DNA of 33,116 nt from Candidatus Bariatricus faecipullorum. GTDB lineage: Bacteria; Bacillota; Clostridia; Lachnospirales; Lachnospiraceae. The stretch lies in contig DWYV01000065.1 of assembly GCA_019118525.1 (NCBI GenBank), positions 1 through 33,116 on the forward strand, read 5' to 3'. A program made the translations under genes and the position numbers. The stretch's first letter is position 1; every line of letters begins with the position of its first letter. A model generated the notes under the pieces. That model was not told the origin of the DNA and searched no databases. It saw only the letters and a list, made by a program, of their open reading frames with translations. Positions 23,215 through 31,573 of the stretch are shown here, in pieces.

Positions 23215-23523
23215 ATGTCAAAAATATTTTTTACGATAACGGGAACGAAATATTATTTTGGACAAAGTTTTCTGGAACCGGGCATGCAGGTAAAGCTAAG
23301 AAAAGAGCCGGAGAATGAACATGACAAAGAAGCGATTCGTGTGGAGTTTCCCGGACTTGGCAAAATCGGATATGTGGCAAACAGTACCTGGACGGTTCTG
23401 GGAGAAAGCATGAGCGCCGGAAGAATGTATGATTCTTTTAAAAAGAAAGCATACGGAACGGTGGAAATTATTACACCGGGCGGGGTTATCTGCTCGCTGA
23501 ATAAAAAGAAGAAAAAGCTTTAG
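23215..23523 (+). CDS. Stand-alone HIRAN-domain protein
   Basis: A 102-residue protein that is almost wholly a HIRAN domain, an OB-like fold named after HIP116/Rad5 that binds ends of single-stranded DNA. Typical parts are visible: FTITGTKYYFGQSFLEPG, LRKEPENEHDKEAIRVE, the LGKIGYVANST turn, and AYGTVEII. A basic tail (LNKKKKKL) ends it. In eukaryotes the domain is fused to helicases; bacterial stand-alone copies are of unknown role. ATG 23215 rather than 23209 is chosen because AGGAGG (23202-23207) is 7 bases away. It is followed after 53 bases by a coiled-coil protein and then the Sau3AI/MutH-like nuclease, suggesting a joint role on DNA. Confidence 0.8.
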   Translation: MSKIFFTITGTKYYFGQSFLEPGMQVKLRKEPENEHDKEAIRVEFPGLGKIGYVANSTWTVLGESMSAGRMYDSFKKKAYGTVEIITPGGVICSLNKKKKKL

Positions 23524-23576
23524 AAAACCCAGACGAGGAAACGGAAAACGGCAGAAAATGTCAGGGAGGGAGAACG

Positions 23577-24593
23577 ATGGCGGAAACGGGAAGTCAGTTT
23601 TGCTATATTATCGACAGTGCAGGAACTTTTTACCGGGTAAATACGGAAAATGAACTGGTGGCGGTATCTGGTAAAGAAGAGGCGGGAGTATTCAGCATGC
23701 CGGAAGCCAGCAGCCGGATTGGGAGAGGGAAAAAATCCTGCTTCTACTCTACAGTACCAGTAGTCCGGGACGACCGGGAAGACGTGGAAATTCATGACAT
23801 GGAAAAAACGGACTGGATGGCATATTTACAGAACTTTGCGTTTCTGGTTTCCAGTATCCCGGCGTACCGGGAGGAACTGGTAAAAAGAGAATCTGAAACA
23901 GACTTAAAAATTTCAGATATTCTGCATTATATTGAACTGTATGAAGCAGATGACGAAAAAGCGCTGAAGCTTGTGGAAATGCTGAGAACATACAGGGAAG
24001 AGAGACGGGACATTAAGGACGAACTGCTACGGCTGGATTTGTTTCAGCGTTCTCTTGGAAACAGCGGCAATGCGGCCAGGGCGAAAGAAGCGGCCAGACA
24101 GATGGAGAAACTTCAAAAACGCAGGTATACACCGAGAAGGCTTTCGGAACTTTTTCAGAATTCGGATTTGAGAAAGCGGAGAGACAAGGAAGCCAGGGAG
24201 GAGGATACAGTGGAAAAGCAGGAAACCATTTATGATGGGAAAAAGAATGACTGGCTGAAATTTATGGAGAGTCAGGTGCTGTTTTATCAGGAGATTAAGC
24301 AGTATGAGAAAAATCTGCAGGCGGATATTCAGGAAATGTATGCCCGGATGGAGAAGATGCTTGAGACCATGGAGCGCATCAGCGCAAATGCCGCCCAGGG
24401 CTATCAGATATTTAAGCTTCTTCAGGACATGCGGTTACAGAGAAGGAAAAAGCTGGAAGAGCTGGAGCAGGTACGGTGCGTAACATCTGGACTGGACTGT
24501 AAAACCCTGCTTGCGGTATTTGAAAGAAATCTGAACCGAATGACGGAACTGGAGCCGTATGAAGATTCCTCCGGCTATCCGGTCGCCGGTTGA
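23577..24593 (+). CDS. Coiled-coil protein of unknown function
   Basis: A 338-residue soluble protein. The first 75 residues are beta-rich (FCYIIDSAGTFYRVNTENEL, KSCFYSTVPVVRDD) and look like a small separate domain. From about 85 to 310 it is dominated by charged heptad-like helices (for example EYADDEK-type, DLKISDILHYIELYE, QMEKLQKRRY, DIQEMYARMEKMLETMERI), so an elongated dimer is likely. No ATPase or nuclease motif is visible. AGGGAGG lies upstream of ATG. It sits 60 bases before the Sau3AI/MutH-like gene and downstream of the HIRAN gene. A structural or DNA/effector-sensing partner of the nuclease is possible, not shown. Confidence 0.7.
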   Translation: MAETGSQFCYIIDSAGTFYRVNTENELVAVSGKEEAGVFSMPEASSRIGRGKKSCFYSTVPVVRDDREDVEIHDMEKTDWMAYLQNFAFLVSSIPAYREELVKRESETDLKISDILHYIELYEADDEKALKLVEMLRTYREERRDIKDELLRLDLFQRSLGNSGNAARAKEAARQMEKLQKRRYTPRRLSELFQNSDLRKRRDKEAREEDTVEKQETIYDGKKNDWLKFMESQVLFYQEIKQYEKNLQADIQEMYARMEKMLETMERISANAAQGYQIFKLLQDMRLQRRKKLEELEQVRCVTSGLDCKTLLAVFERNLNRMTELEPYEDSSGYPVAG

Positions 24594-24653
24594 AGGAAAA
24601 AGAAGAATCAGGTATGATAAGGACAGATATGTTGCCAAAGGGAGGTGGCAGGA

Positions 24654-26015
24654 ATGGGAAATGGAAACACAGCATATAAAACCAGGGAAGCTGTTCTGCG
24701 GCGTGCGCAGGAAGCAGTGGGAATCCCCCTAAAAGAGATAGACCGGACAGGACGTCTTTCCACGGGAAAAGGAGCAGTGGGGACAGTCATTGAAGAAAGC
24801 TGGTATGGGTATTCGCCAAATTCCGAAGCGGAGCCGGATTTCCCGGAGGCGGGGGTGGAACTGAAAGTAACTCCGTACCTGCATGGCAAAAAAGGGATAC
24901 GTGCGAAAGAGCGGCTTGTATGTAATATCATTAACTATATGGAAGAATATGACAAAACCTTCGATACCAGTTCTTTCTGGCATAAGTGCCATACCCTGCT
25001 TCTGATGTCCTATGAATACCGGAAGGGGATTCCAAAGGGAGATTACAAAATAGACGCCGCCATTCTGTTTCAGTTCCCGGAAGAGGACCTGGAGATTATC
25101 AGGCAGGACTGGGAAAAGATTATGGAGAAGGTGCGGGCCGGAAGGGCTCACGAGATTTCCGAGGGAGATACCCTGTATCTGAGCGCCTGCCCCAAAGGGG
25201 TAAACGCTTCCAGCATGCGCCAGCAGCCGTTTTCCGATATTCCGGCAAAGCAGAGAGCCTATTCCCTGAAGACCTCTTATATGACAAGAGTGCTGAACCG
25301 GTATCTGTTCGGGGCGGAAGAGAGCCCCAGCGTTATCCGGGACTGGCGCCTTCTTCGTAAATGCAGGTTTGAGGAATATATTGTGAAAAAAGTCAGTCCG
25401 TTTTACGGGATGACCCAGAAGGAACTGAAACTGCATTTTCAGGTGAACAGTAAGGCAAAAAACCTGAATGAAATTCTTCTGGCCCGTATGCTGGAAGTCA
25501 CCGGCAGGATTGCATATACAGAGGAGTTCCAGAAAGCGGGAATTATTCCGAGGACCGTCCGGGTGCAGAAGAATGGAAAGGTGAAGGAAAGTATGCCCTT
25601 TCCGGCATTTGACTTTATAGAACTGAGCCGGGAAGAATGCTGGGAAGATTCTGAACTGTATATCTATCTTGCCCCGGCAAAGTTTCTGTTTGCAATTTTT
25701 CAGCAGAGGGAAGACGGGGCGTATGTGTTTGACCGGGTCATGTTCTGGAATATACCCAGTCAGGACCTGGAAGAAGTCCGAAAAGTATGGGAGCGGGCGG
25801 TACGGACCGTGCGGGAGGGAGTTGTGATGACTCCCATGTCCCGGGGCATTCGAAACAATCTTCCCAAACAGTCGGAGAGCCCGGTGGCACACGTCCGTCC
25901 GCATGGCCATGGCGCTGAGGATACCCTGCCTCTGCCGGACGGGCGCAGAATGGAAAAACACTGTTTCTGGCTGAACAGTACCTATATTAGAAAACAGATT
26001 TCCGAAACCTTCTGA
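24654..26015 (+). CDS. Sau3AI/MutH-family restriction endonuclease
   Basis: A 453-residue protein of the Sau3AI family. The N-terminal part is MutH-like: Glu48, Asp62, Glu69 and Lys71 (in EPDFPEAGVELKVTP) have exactly the spacing of the E. coli MutH active-site residues E56, D70, E77 and K79, and KKGIRAKERLV follows as in the family. The C-terminal half (about 230-453, including KRFEEYIVKKVS-like and FPAFDFIELSREE) resembles the second, non-catalytic MutH-like domain of Sau3AI, which helps bind GATC. So cleavage at GATC or a related site is predicted. ATG 24654 is 8 bases after GGAGG. No methyltransferase gene flanks it, which is abnormal for type II restriction; it could depend on a distant methylase or act on modified or foreign DNA. 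Confidence 0.85.
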   Translation: MGNGNTAYKTREAVLRRAQEAVGIPLKEIDRTGRLSTGKGAVGTVIEESWYGYSPNSEAEPDFPEAGVELKVTPYLHGKKGIRAKERLVCNIINYMEEYDKTFDTSSFWHKCHTLLLMSYEYRKGIPKGDYKIDAAILFQFPEEDLEIIRQDWEKIMEKVRAGRAHEISEGDTLYLSACPKGVNASSMRQQPFSDIPAKQRAYSLKTSYMTRVLNRYLFGAEESPSVIRDWRLLRKCRFEEYIVKKVSPFYGMTQKELKLHFQVNSKAKNLNEILLARMLEVTGRIAYTEEFQKAGIIPRTVRVQKNGKVKESMPFPAFDFIELSREECWEDSELYIYLAPAKFLFAIFQQREDGAYVFDRVMFWNIPSQDLEEVRKVWERAVRTVREGVVMTPMSRGIRNNLPKQSESPVAHVRPHGHGAEDTLPLPDGRRMEKHCFWLNSTYIRKQISETF

Positions 26016-26052
26016 GAACAGAAAGAAGCACGGAGATTAAGAGAGGAATCGT

Positions 26053-27684
26053 ATGAAAACCTTATTATACAACGCAAAAGTATATGTAGAAAAAGGGAAT
26101 TTTGCCCAGGCGGTCCTGGTGGAAGACGGAATTATCCGAAAGGTGGGAACGAACCAGGAAGTGATGGCCTTGTCTGGTAAAGACACGGAAACCGTTGACT
26201 GTGAAGGCAGAACGGTGATTCCCGGCTTTAATGACACCCACCTGCACCTGGCCATGTTCGGAGAATTTCTGAACCAGGCCAGGATAGGAGAGGCCGCGTC
26301 CATCGGAGAAATGATTCAGATATGCCGGGAGTTTATCAAACAGCATCCGGACAGAGTCAAAAACGGGCTCCATGCCGTCGGGTGGAATCAGGATTTGTTT
26401 GAAGACGGGCACAGACTTCCGGGGCGCGCTGATTTGGACCGGATTAGTACCGGGATACCCATTGTGCTGGAACGGGTATGCGGGCATATGATGGCGGTCA
26501 ATTCCAGGGTGCTGGAACTGCTGGAAGCTGACGGCGGACTTGCCCGGTTCCCGGAGGGGGAAGTGATGATGGGAGAAGATGGCCGGCCCAGCGGAATTCT
26601 GACGGAAAATGCCGGCAAAGCTGCCAGAGACCTCATCGCAGAGCCGGATAAAGAGATGCGGAAAAAGCTGCTGCTGGACGCCATGGAATATGCCGCGGCT
26701 CATGGAATTACCAGTGTGCAGAGCAATGATGCGGGAACTGTCATAATGGACACCAGTGCAGCGTTTCAGATACTGCATGAGATATATGACGAAGGGCGGG
26801 GGAAAATCAGGTACCGCCATCAGACAGCGTTTCATTCTCTGAAAGAATTTCAGGATTATCTGGAAAAAGGAGAGTTCGCCTGCGGGAAATACGACGAGGA
26901 CTCCTGGCTGACGCTGGGCCCGCTGAAACTGTTTAAAGACGGAAGTCTGGGAGCCCGGACGGCCCAGATGAAAGACGGCTATGTGGGAGACCGGGCAAAC
27001 CACGGGCAGGAATGGATGAGCCGGGAAGAGCTGGAGCAGTACTGCCGGCTGGCGAAAGCATATGGGGTACAGACGGTGACCCATGTAATTGGAGATAAAG
27101 CGGCGGCAGAGATGCTGGACTGCTACAGCCGGATTTTTCAGGATCCGGAGAATAAGCGAAGACATGCGTTGATACACTGCCAGATTACAAACCGGGAGAT
27201 ACTGGAGCGGATAAAAGAAGAGAAGATTCTGGTCTTTGCCCAGCCCGTTTTTCTGGACGCGGATATGAAGATTGTGGAAGAACTGTGCGGGAAAGAGCTT
27301 GCCTCGACTTCTTATGCCTTTGGCACGCTGCTGCGAAACGGAGTACATCTTTCCTATGGCACGGACTGTCCGGTAGAGGACTGCAATCCCTTTGTGAATC
27401 TTTATATGGCAGTAACCAGAAAAGATAAGGAGGGAAGGCCGGAAGGAGGTTTTTATCCCTCTGAATGTGTGGATGTGGAAACAGCCGTAGACGCGTATAC
27501 GCTGGAGAGCGCCTATGCGGAGTTTATGGAGGACCGGAAAGGCAGAATCCGGGAAGGGTATTATGCGGATATGGTGGTTCTGGACGCAGACATTTTTACC
27601 GTGGATGTTATGAAAATGAAAGATATCCTGCCGGTGCTGACCATGACCGGGGGAAAAACGGTTTATCGAAGTAAAGCATTCTGA
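26053..27684 (+). CDS. YtcJ-type metal-dependent amidohydrolase
   Basis: A 543-residue amidohydrolase-3 superfamily protein. It has the HxH metal motif in PGFNDTHLHL (His63, His65), the FKDGSLGARTA segment typical of YtcJ-like members, VTHVIGDKA and HALIHCQI with further His ligands, and Asp438 in SYGTDCPVE. No signal peptide, so cytosolic. Members hydrolyse amide or cyclic C-N bonds, and substrates are mostly unknown. GAGAGGAAT precedes ATG, 37 bases after the endonuclease stop. It may be transcribed with the nuclease run but belongs to ordinary metabolism. It converges on the Vsr-like gene with only 42 bases between and no clear terminator. Confidence 0.85.
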   Translation: MKTLLYNAKVYVEKGNFAQAVLVEDGIIRKVGTNQEVMALSGKDTETVDCEGRTVIPGFNDTHLHLAMFGEFLNQARIGEAASIGEMIQICREFIKQHPDRVKNGLHAVGWNQDLFEDGHRLPGRADLDRISTGIPIVLERVCGHMMAVNSRVLELLEADGGLARFPEGEVMMGEDGRPSGILTENAGKAARDLIAEPDKEMRKKLLLDAMEYAAAHGITSVQSNDAGTVIMDTSAAFQILHEIYDEGRGKIRYRHQTAFHSLKEFQDYLEKGEFACGKYDEDSWLTLGPLKLFKDGSLGARTAQMKDGYVGDRANHGQEWMSREELEQYCRLAKAYGVQTVTHVIGDKAAAEMLDCYSRIFQDPENKRRHALIHCQITNREILERIKEEKILVFAQPVFLDADMKIVEELCGKELASTSYAFGTLLRNGVHLSYGTDCPVEDCNPFVNLYMAVTRKDKEGRPEGGFYPSECVDVETAVDAYTLESAYAEFMEDRKGRIREGYYADMVVLDADIFTVDVMKMKDILPVLTMTGGKTVYRSKAF

Positions 27685-27726
27685 TTCGGCGGGCGAAACG
27701 TTCCCCCGGGACTGGTGTAAGGCGGT

Positions 27727-28158
27727 TTATTCTTCCATCTTTTTCTCAAATATGGTTTCTTCAATAACCCTGACACATTCGTCGGTATGTTTTTTGATGT
27801 CTTCGCCCCAGAACCGGATGACGGTCCAGCCTTCGAAAAGAAGCTTTTTGTTGACCTCGTCATCCCGTTCCCGGTTGCGGGAAATTTTACTAATCCAGAA
27901 CTGGCTGTTATTGCTTTTCTCCAGTTTCGGGCGCAGAACTTCCCAGTCTTTTCCGTGAAAAAACTCTCCATCGCAGAAAATGGCGATTTTATATCTGGTA
28001 AAAACGATGTCCGGTTTCCCGGGAAGGGACCGGACATTTTTCCGGTAACGGTAGCCTTTGGCCCAGAGCGCTTTTCGAAGCAGTACTTCGATACGCGTAT
28101 CCTGGGAACGGATATGCTGCATATTTTTCCGGCGCTGTTCTTTTGTCATAACATCCAT
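27727..28158 (-). CDS. vsr: Vsr-like (very short patch repair) endonuclease, zinc-ligand-poor variant
   Basis: A 143-residue endonuclease of the Vsr family, which nicks 5' of T in T:G mismatches arising from 5-methylcytosine deamination. It begins MDVMTKEQRRKNMQHIRSQD, contains SLPGKPDIVF with catalytic Asp50, and DGEFFHGKDW with His68 at the place of E. coli His69. E. coli His64 is Asp here, and the positions of the zinc ligands Cys66, His71 and Cys73 are Glu, Lys and Trp, so the structural zinc site is lost. The C-terminal FWISKISRNRERDDEV and GWTVIRFWGEDI are typical. ATG 28158 is chosen over GTG 28167 by spacing from a GGGTG; 28149 is also possible. It implies cytosine methylation in the cell, yet no C5-methyltransferase is in the window. 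Confidence 0.85.
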   Translation of the reverse strand: MDVMTKEQRRKNMQHIRSQDTRIEVLLRKALWAKGYRYRKNVRSLPGKPDIVFTRYKIAIFCDGEFFHGKDWEVLRPKLEKSNNSQFWISKISRNRERDDEVNKKLLFEGWTVIRFWGEDIKKHTDECVRVIEETIFEKKMEE

Positions 28159-28194
28159 AGTATTCACCCGCTTTTATGGCTTTTCCTTTTTCTT

Positions 28195-28203
28195 ATTGTA
28201 CCA
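28195..28203 (-). promoter_or_regulatory. Extended -10 promoter of the Vsr-like gene
   Basis: On the minus strand TGGTACAAT is an extended -10 element about 37 bases before the chosen start. The -35 is unclear. Confidence 0.5.
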
Positions 28204-28254
28204 TTTTTCTTACTCCTTTTGCAGAAATTTGTCGAAGAGGGGATGAAAAAGTCG

Positions 28255-28260
28255 TATAAT
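28255..28260 (+). promoter_or_regulatory. -10 element of the PHP-UvrD fusion gene
   Basis: A consensus TATAAT lies 28 bases before the start codon. A possible -35 TTGTCG is about 20 bases upstream, longer than optimal. Confidence 0.45.
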
Positions 28261-28287
28261 AAGGGGCAGAAGAACGGAGGAATTACG

Positions 28288-31200
28288 ATGTATATTGCGG
28301 ATTTACATATTCATTCCCGGTATTCCCGGGCTACCAGTAAGGATTGTACGCCAGAGTACCTGGACTTGTGGGCCCGGAGAAAAGGGATTCATATCGTGGG
28401 GACCGGGGATTTTACCCACCCGGCCTGGCGGGAGGAGCTTCAGGAAAAACTGGAACCGGCAGAAGAAGGGCTCTACGTGCTGAAAGAAGCGTACCGGATT
28501 GCGGATGAAACGGCCGATACGTCCTGGAATCCCCGGTTTCTGGTGACGGGAGAAATCAGTTCTATCTATAAAAAGAACGGGCGGGTGCGGAAGGTGCACA
28601 GCCTGATTCTGCTCCCGGGACTGGAGGACGCGGAACGGATTTCCGGAAGGCTGGAAGAGATTGGAAACATTCACTCTGACGGCAGGCCCATTCTGGGACT
28701 GGACTGCCGGGACCTGCTGGAGATTACCATGGAGCTGTCTCCCCGGTCCGTGTACATTCCCGCCCATATCTGGACGCCTCATTTTTCTCTGTTCGGCGCG
28801 TTTTCCGGATTTGACTCGGCAGAAGACTGTTTTGAGGATCTGACGCCTTATGTGCACGCCGTGGAGACGGGACTGTCTTCGGACCCGCCCATGAACTGGC
28901 GGGTGTCCGCGCTGGACGGGTATCATCTGGTGTCAAATTCAGACGCCCATTCTCCGGCAAAACTGGGCCGGGAAGCCACGCTGCTGGATACGGAACTTTC
29001 CTACAAAGGCGTAGAGCAGGCCATTCAGACGGGAAAAGGACTGTACGGGACGATTGAGTTTTTCCCGGAAGAGGGGAAGTATCACATGGACGGACACCGG
29101 AAATGTCATCTCTGCCTTACGCCTGCGCAGACAGAAAGGTACGGGGGAATCTGTCCGGTATGCGGGAAAAAGATTACCATCGGCGTATCGCACCGGGTGG
29201 AGGCCCTGGCGGACCGCCCGGGAGGTTATGCGAAACCGGATGCGGGCGCTTTTGAGAGTCTGGTGCCCCTGCCGGAGGTGATTGCCTCTGTGACGGGACA
29301 CGGAGCGGCGTCAGCCGGCGTGCAGAGGGAATACCTGGCCATGCTGAAAAAACTGGGCCCGGAATTTGAAATTCTGCGGGAGATTCCGCTGGAGGATATC
29401 CGTCAGGCGGCAGGGGACAGGATTGCCCAGGGCATTGCCAGACTGCGCCGGGGCCAGGTGGAGCGGATACCCGGATTTGACGGAGAATATGGAGTGATTC
29501 GCCTTTTTACGGCGGATGAACTGGCAAACCCGGAAGGGCAGATGGATTTTCTGGATATGCTGGGAGCAGGAAAAAAAGAAGAGCCGCCGGTTCCCCAAAA
29601 ACCGGAGCAGGAAGAACCGGGAAGCGCGGAACCGGTGCCGGAAGAAACCGGGACAGTCCGGCAGGAGCAGGAGCCGAATGCAAATTCAAATCTGAATCCG
29701 GATCCGGGGAAAAGGGAAGCCCTGAATGAGGAACAGCGCCGTGCGGTGACGGCGCCTGACCGGAAAATCGCGGTGACTGCGGGCCCGGGAACGGGAAAGA
29801 CAAAAACGCTGACAGCAAGAATCCAGTATCTGCTGGAGTACCGGAAGGTGAAACCGGGAGAAATTACAGCAGTGACTTTTACGAATCAGGCGGCAGAAGA
29901 GCTGCGGAGCCGCCTGGCAGACAGTCTGGGCGGAAAGCGGAAGATTCACAGCCTGCAGACGGGCACATTTCACGGTATCTGCTATGCTTTTTTAAAGGAA
30001 ATGGGCAGGCCCTTTTCCCTGGCGGGAGAGGAAGAAATAGAACAGCTGGCCGGGCAGGCCCTGACGGAGGCGGGCTGCCCGGAGAGTACAGAGACCTTTT
30101 TCCGGTGGAGAGAGTCCGGACGAAAGAGCGGCCCGGAAGAAACGCCTGCCGGGAATCCGCTGCTGGAAAGGGCGGAAGGGTACTATGAAAGGGCAAAGCG
30201 GGAGCAGAATCTTCTGGATTTTGAAGACCTGCTTCTGGAAACGGCGCAGATATTTGAAGAGGGGAAGGCGGGAGAAGCCTGGGAAAAACGGTTTTCCTAC
30301 CTGCTGGTGGATGAATTTCAGGACAGCAGCCCTCTTCAGTACCGACTGATAAAGGCCTGGAACCGGAAGGGGCGGGAGCTTTTTGTTATCGGGGACGCAG
30401 ACCAGTCTATTTATGGATTCCGGGGAGCCGACGCCGGATGTTTTGAAAGGCTGGAAGAGGAAGGCGCCCCGACGAGAATCCGGCTGACGGAGAATTACCG
30501 TTCTCCGGCGCCGGTACTTAAGGCGGCGCTGGAAGTGATTTCCCGCAATCCCGGAGAAAAACGGATTCTTCATGTCCATCACCCGGGAACGCTGCCGGTC
30601 CGCCTGGTGAAAAATGACAGCCGGATGTCGGAAGGAATTTTTATCGCAAAGGAAATCAACCGTCTGACGGGCGGAATCGGAATGCTGGATGCCCAGAAGT
30701 CTTACGGAACGCTGGAGGGAAGAGAACCCTGCGGTTTTGACGATATTGCCGTTTTGTACCGGACCCATTATCAGGCGAATGTTCTGGAAACCTGCCTGAA
30801 AAAGGAAGGGATTCCCTATATTGTGACCGGCCGGGAGGATTTTTTAAAGGAGGAGGAAATCCGGGGCAGTCTGGCTTTCTTCCGGTTCCTGGAAAATCCG
30901 GAGGACGAGCGAAGGGAATGGGAGGCGCTGGAGCTTTTGTGGAAGCTGGACTGGAATGAGGAGAGCCGGGAAGTGGCCCGGCGCACGGCGGAAAATCTGC
31001 GAAAGGCATACGAAAAAGAGAAGCCGCTGAAGTTTCTGGCCCTCTGGCAGCAGGAAGCCGGGATAACGGCCAGTGACAGTATGAAGCATCTGGAAAATAT
31101 GGCAGTGTGTTATTCAGACATGCGGGAATTCTGTCAGGCCCTGCTTCTGGGGGTGGAAAGTGACCTGAAGCGGCCCGGTGAGAGGAATTACCGTTCCGGC

Positions 31201-31506
31201 GCGGTGCGGCTGATGACGCTTCACGGGGCGAAAGGACTGGAATTTCCGGTGGTATTTCTCTGTGGCGTGGAGAAAGGGAAGATTCCCCTGGAAAATCAGA
31301 AGGGCCCGGCAGATGTGGAAGAGGAACGGCGGCTTCTCTATGTGGGAATGACCCGTGCGAAGGAGGAACTGATTCTGACCACATCCGGGGAAGTATCCGG
31401 TTTTCTGGAAGAACTGCCGGAGGGAGTCATCCTGGAGGAGAAAGGCCGGGAAAAAAGAACGGAACCCCGGTGGGAACAGCTGAGTCTGTTTGATGAGAGG
31501 CGGTGA
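28288..31506 (+). CDS. PHP domain - zinc ribbon - UvrD-like helicase fusion
   Basis: A 1072-residue fusion. Residues 1-240 are a PHP metal-dependent phosphoesterase: DLHIHS with His7 and His9, later SNSDAH with Asp219 and His221. A zinc ribbon follows (C273-x2-C276, C289-x2-C292). After a Pro/Glu-rich linker (about 430-475) comes a complete superfamily-1A helicase: Walker A GPGTGKT (499-505), DEFQDSS, GDADQSIYGFRG, TENYRS, TLHGAKGLEF and YVGMTRAKEE. It should translocate 3'-5' on DNA, with the PHP part perhaps an exonuclease or end-processing unit. ATG 28288 is chosen because CGGAGG lies 7 bases upstream; a longer frame from 27787 is antisense to the Vsr-like gene. Similar fusions are known in Firmicutes; their role is not well established. 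Confidence 0.9.
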   Translation: MYIADLHIHSRYSRATSKDCTPEYLDLWARRKGIHIVGTGDFTHPAWREELQEKLEPAEEGLYVLKEAYRIADETADTSWNPRFLVTGEISSIYKKNGRVRKVHSLILLPGLEDAERISGRLEEIGNIHSDGRPILGLDCRDLLEITMELSPRSVYIPAHIWTPHFSLFGAFSGFDSAEDCFEDLTPYVHAVETGLSSDPPMNWRVSALDGYHLVSNSDAHSPAKLGREATLLDTELSYKGVEQAIQTGKGLYGTIEFFPEEGKYHMDGHRKCHLCLTPAQTERYGGICPVCGKKITIGVSHRVEALADRPGGYAKPDAGAFESLVPLPEVIASVTGHGAASAGVQREYLAMLKKLGPEFEILREIPLEDIRQAAGDRIAQGIARLRRGQVERIPGFDGEYGVIRLFTADELANPEGQMDFLDMLGAGKKEEPPVPQKPEQEEPGSAEPVPEETGTVRQEQEPNANSNLNPDPGKREALNEEQRRAVTAPDRKIAVTAGPGTGKTKTLTARIQYLLEYRKVKPGEITAVTFTNQAAEELRSRLADSLGGKRKIHSLQTGTFHGICYAFLKEMGRPFSLAGEEEIEQLAGQALTEAGCPESTETFFRWRESGRKSGPEETPAGNPLLERAEGYYERAKREQNLLDFEDLLLETAQIFEEGKAGEAWEKRFSYLLVDEFQDSSPLQYRLIKAWNRKGRELFVIGDADQSIYGFRGADAGCFERLEEEGAPTRIRLTENYRSPAPVLKAALEVISRNPGEKRILHVHHPGTLPVRLVKNDSRMSEGIFIAKEINRLTGGIGMLDAQKSYGTLEGREPCGFDDIAVLYRTHYQANVLETCLKKEGIPYIVTGREDFLKEEEIRGSLAFFRFLENPEDERREWEALELLWKLDWNEESREVARRTAENLRKAYEKEKPLKFLALWQQEAGITASDSMKHLENMAVCYSDMREFCQALLLGVESDLKRPGERNYRSGAVRLMTLHGAKGLEFPVVFLCGVEKGKIPLENQKGPADVEEERRLLYVGMTRAKEELILTTSGEVSGFLEELPEGVILEEKGREKRTEPRWEQLSLFDERR

Positions 31507-31535
31507 TTGTATTGCCGGAAGTTTTATGCTAAACT
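31507..31535 (+). promoter_or_regulatory. Promoter of the Lon-like AAA+ gene
   Basis: TTGTAT (31507-31512) and TAAACT (31530-31535) are 17 bases apart, with TGC before the -10. It overlaps the end of the helicase gene (stop 31504-31506). Confidence 0.6.
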
Positions 31536-31573
31536 AAAACAACAAAAAAGAGAGAATATACAGGGGGTATCTT

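Noticed and set aside
27685-27726. Possible terminator between the amidohydrolase and the Vsr-like gene
   Set aside because: There are GC-rich stretches including CCCGGG but no stem followed by a T run on either strand.
27787-28287. N-terminal extension of the PHP-UvrD protein
   Set aside because: This part of the open frame is antisense to the Vsr-like gene and its promoter; the ribosome site and PHP motif place the start at 28288.
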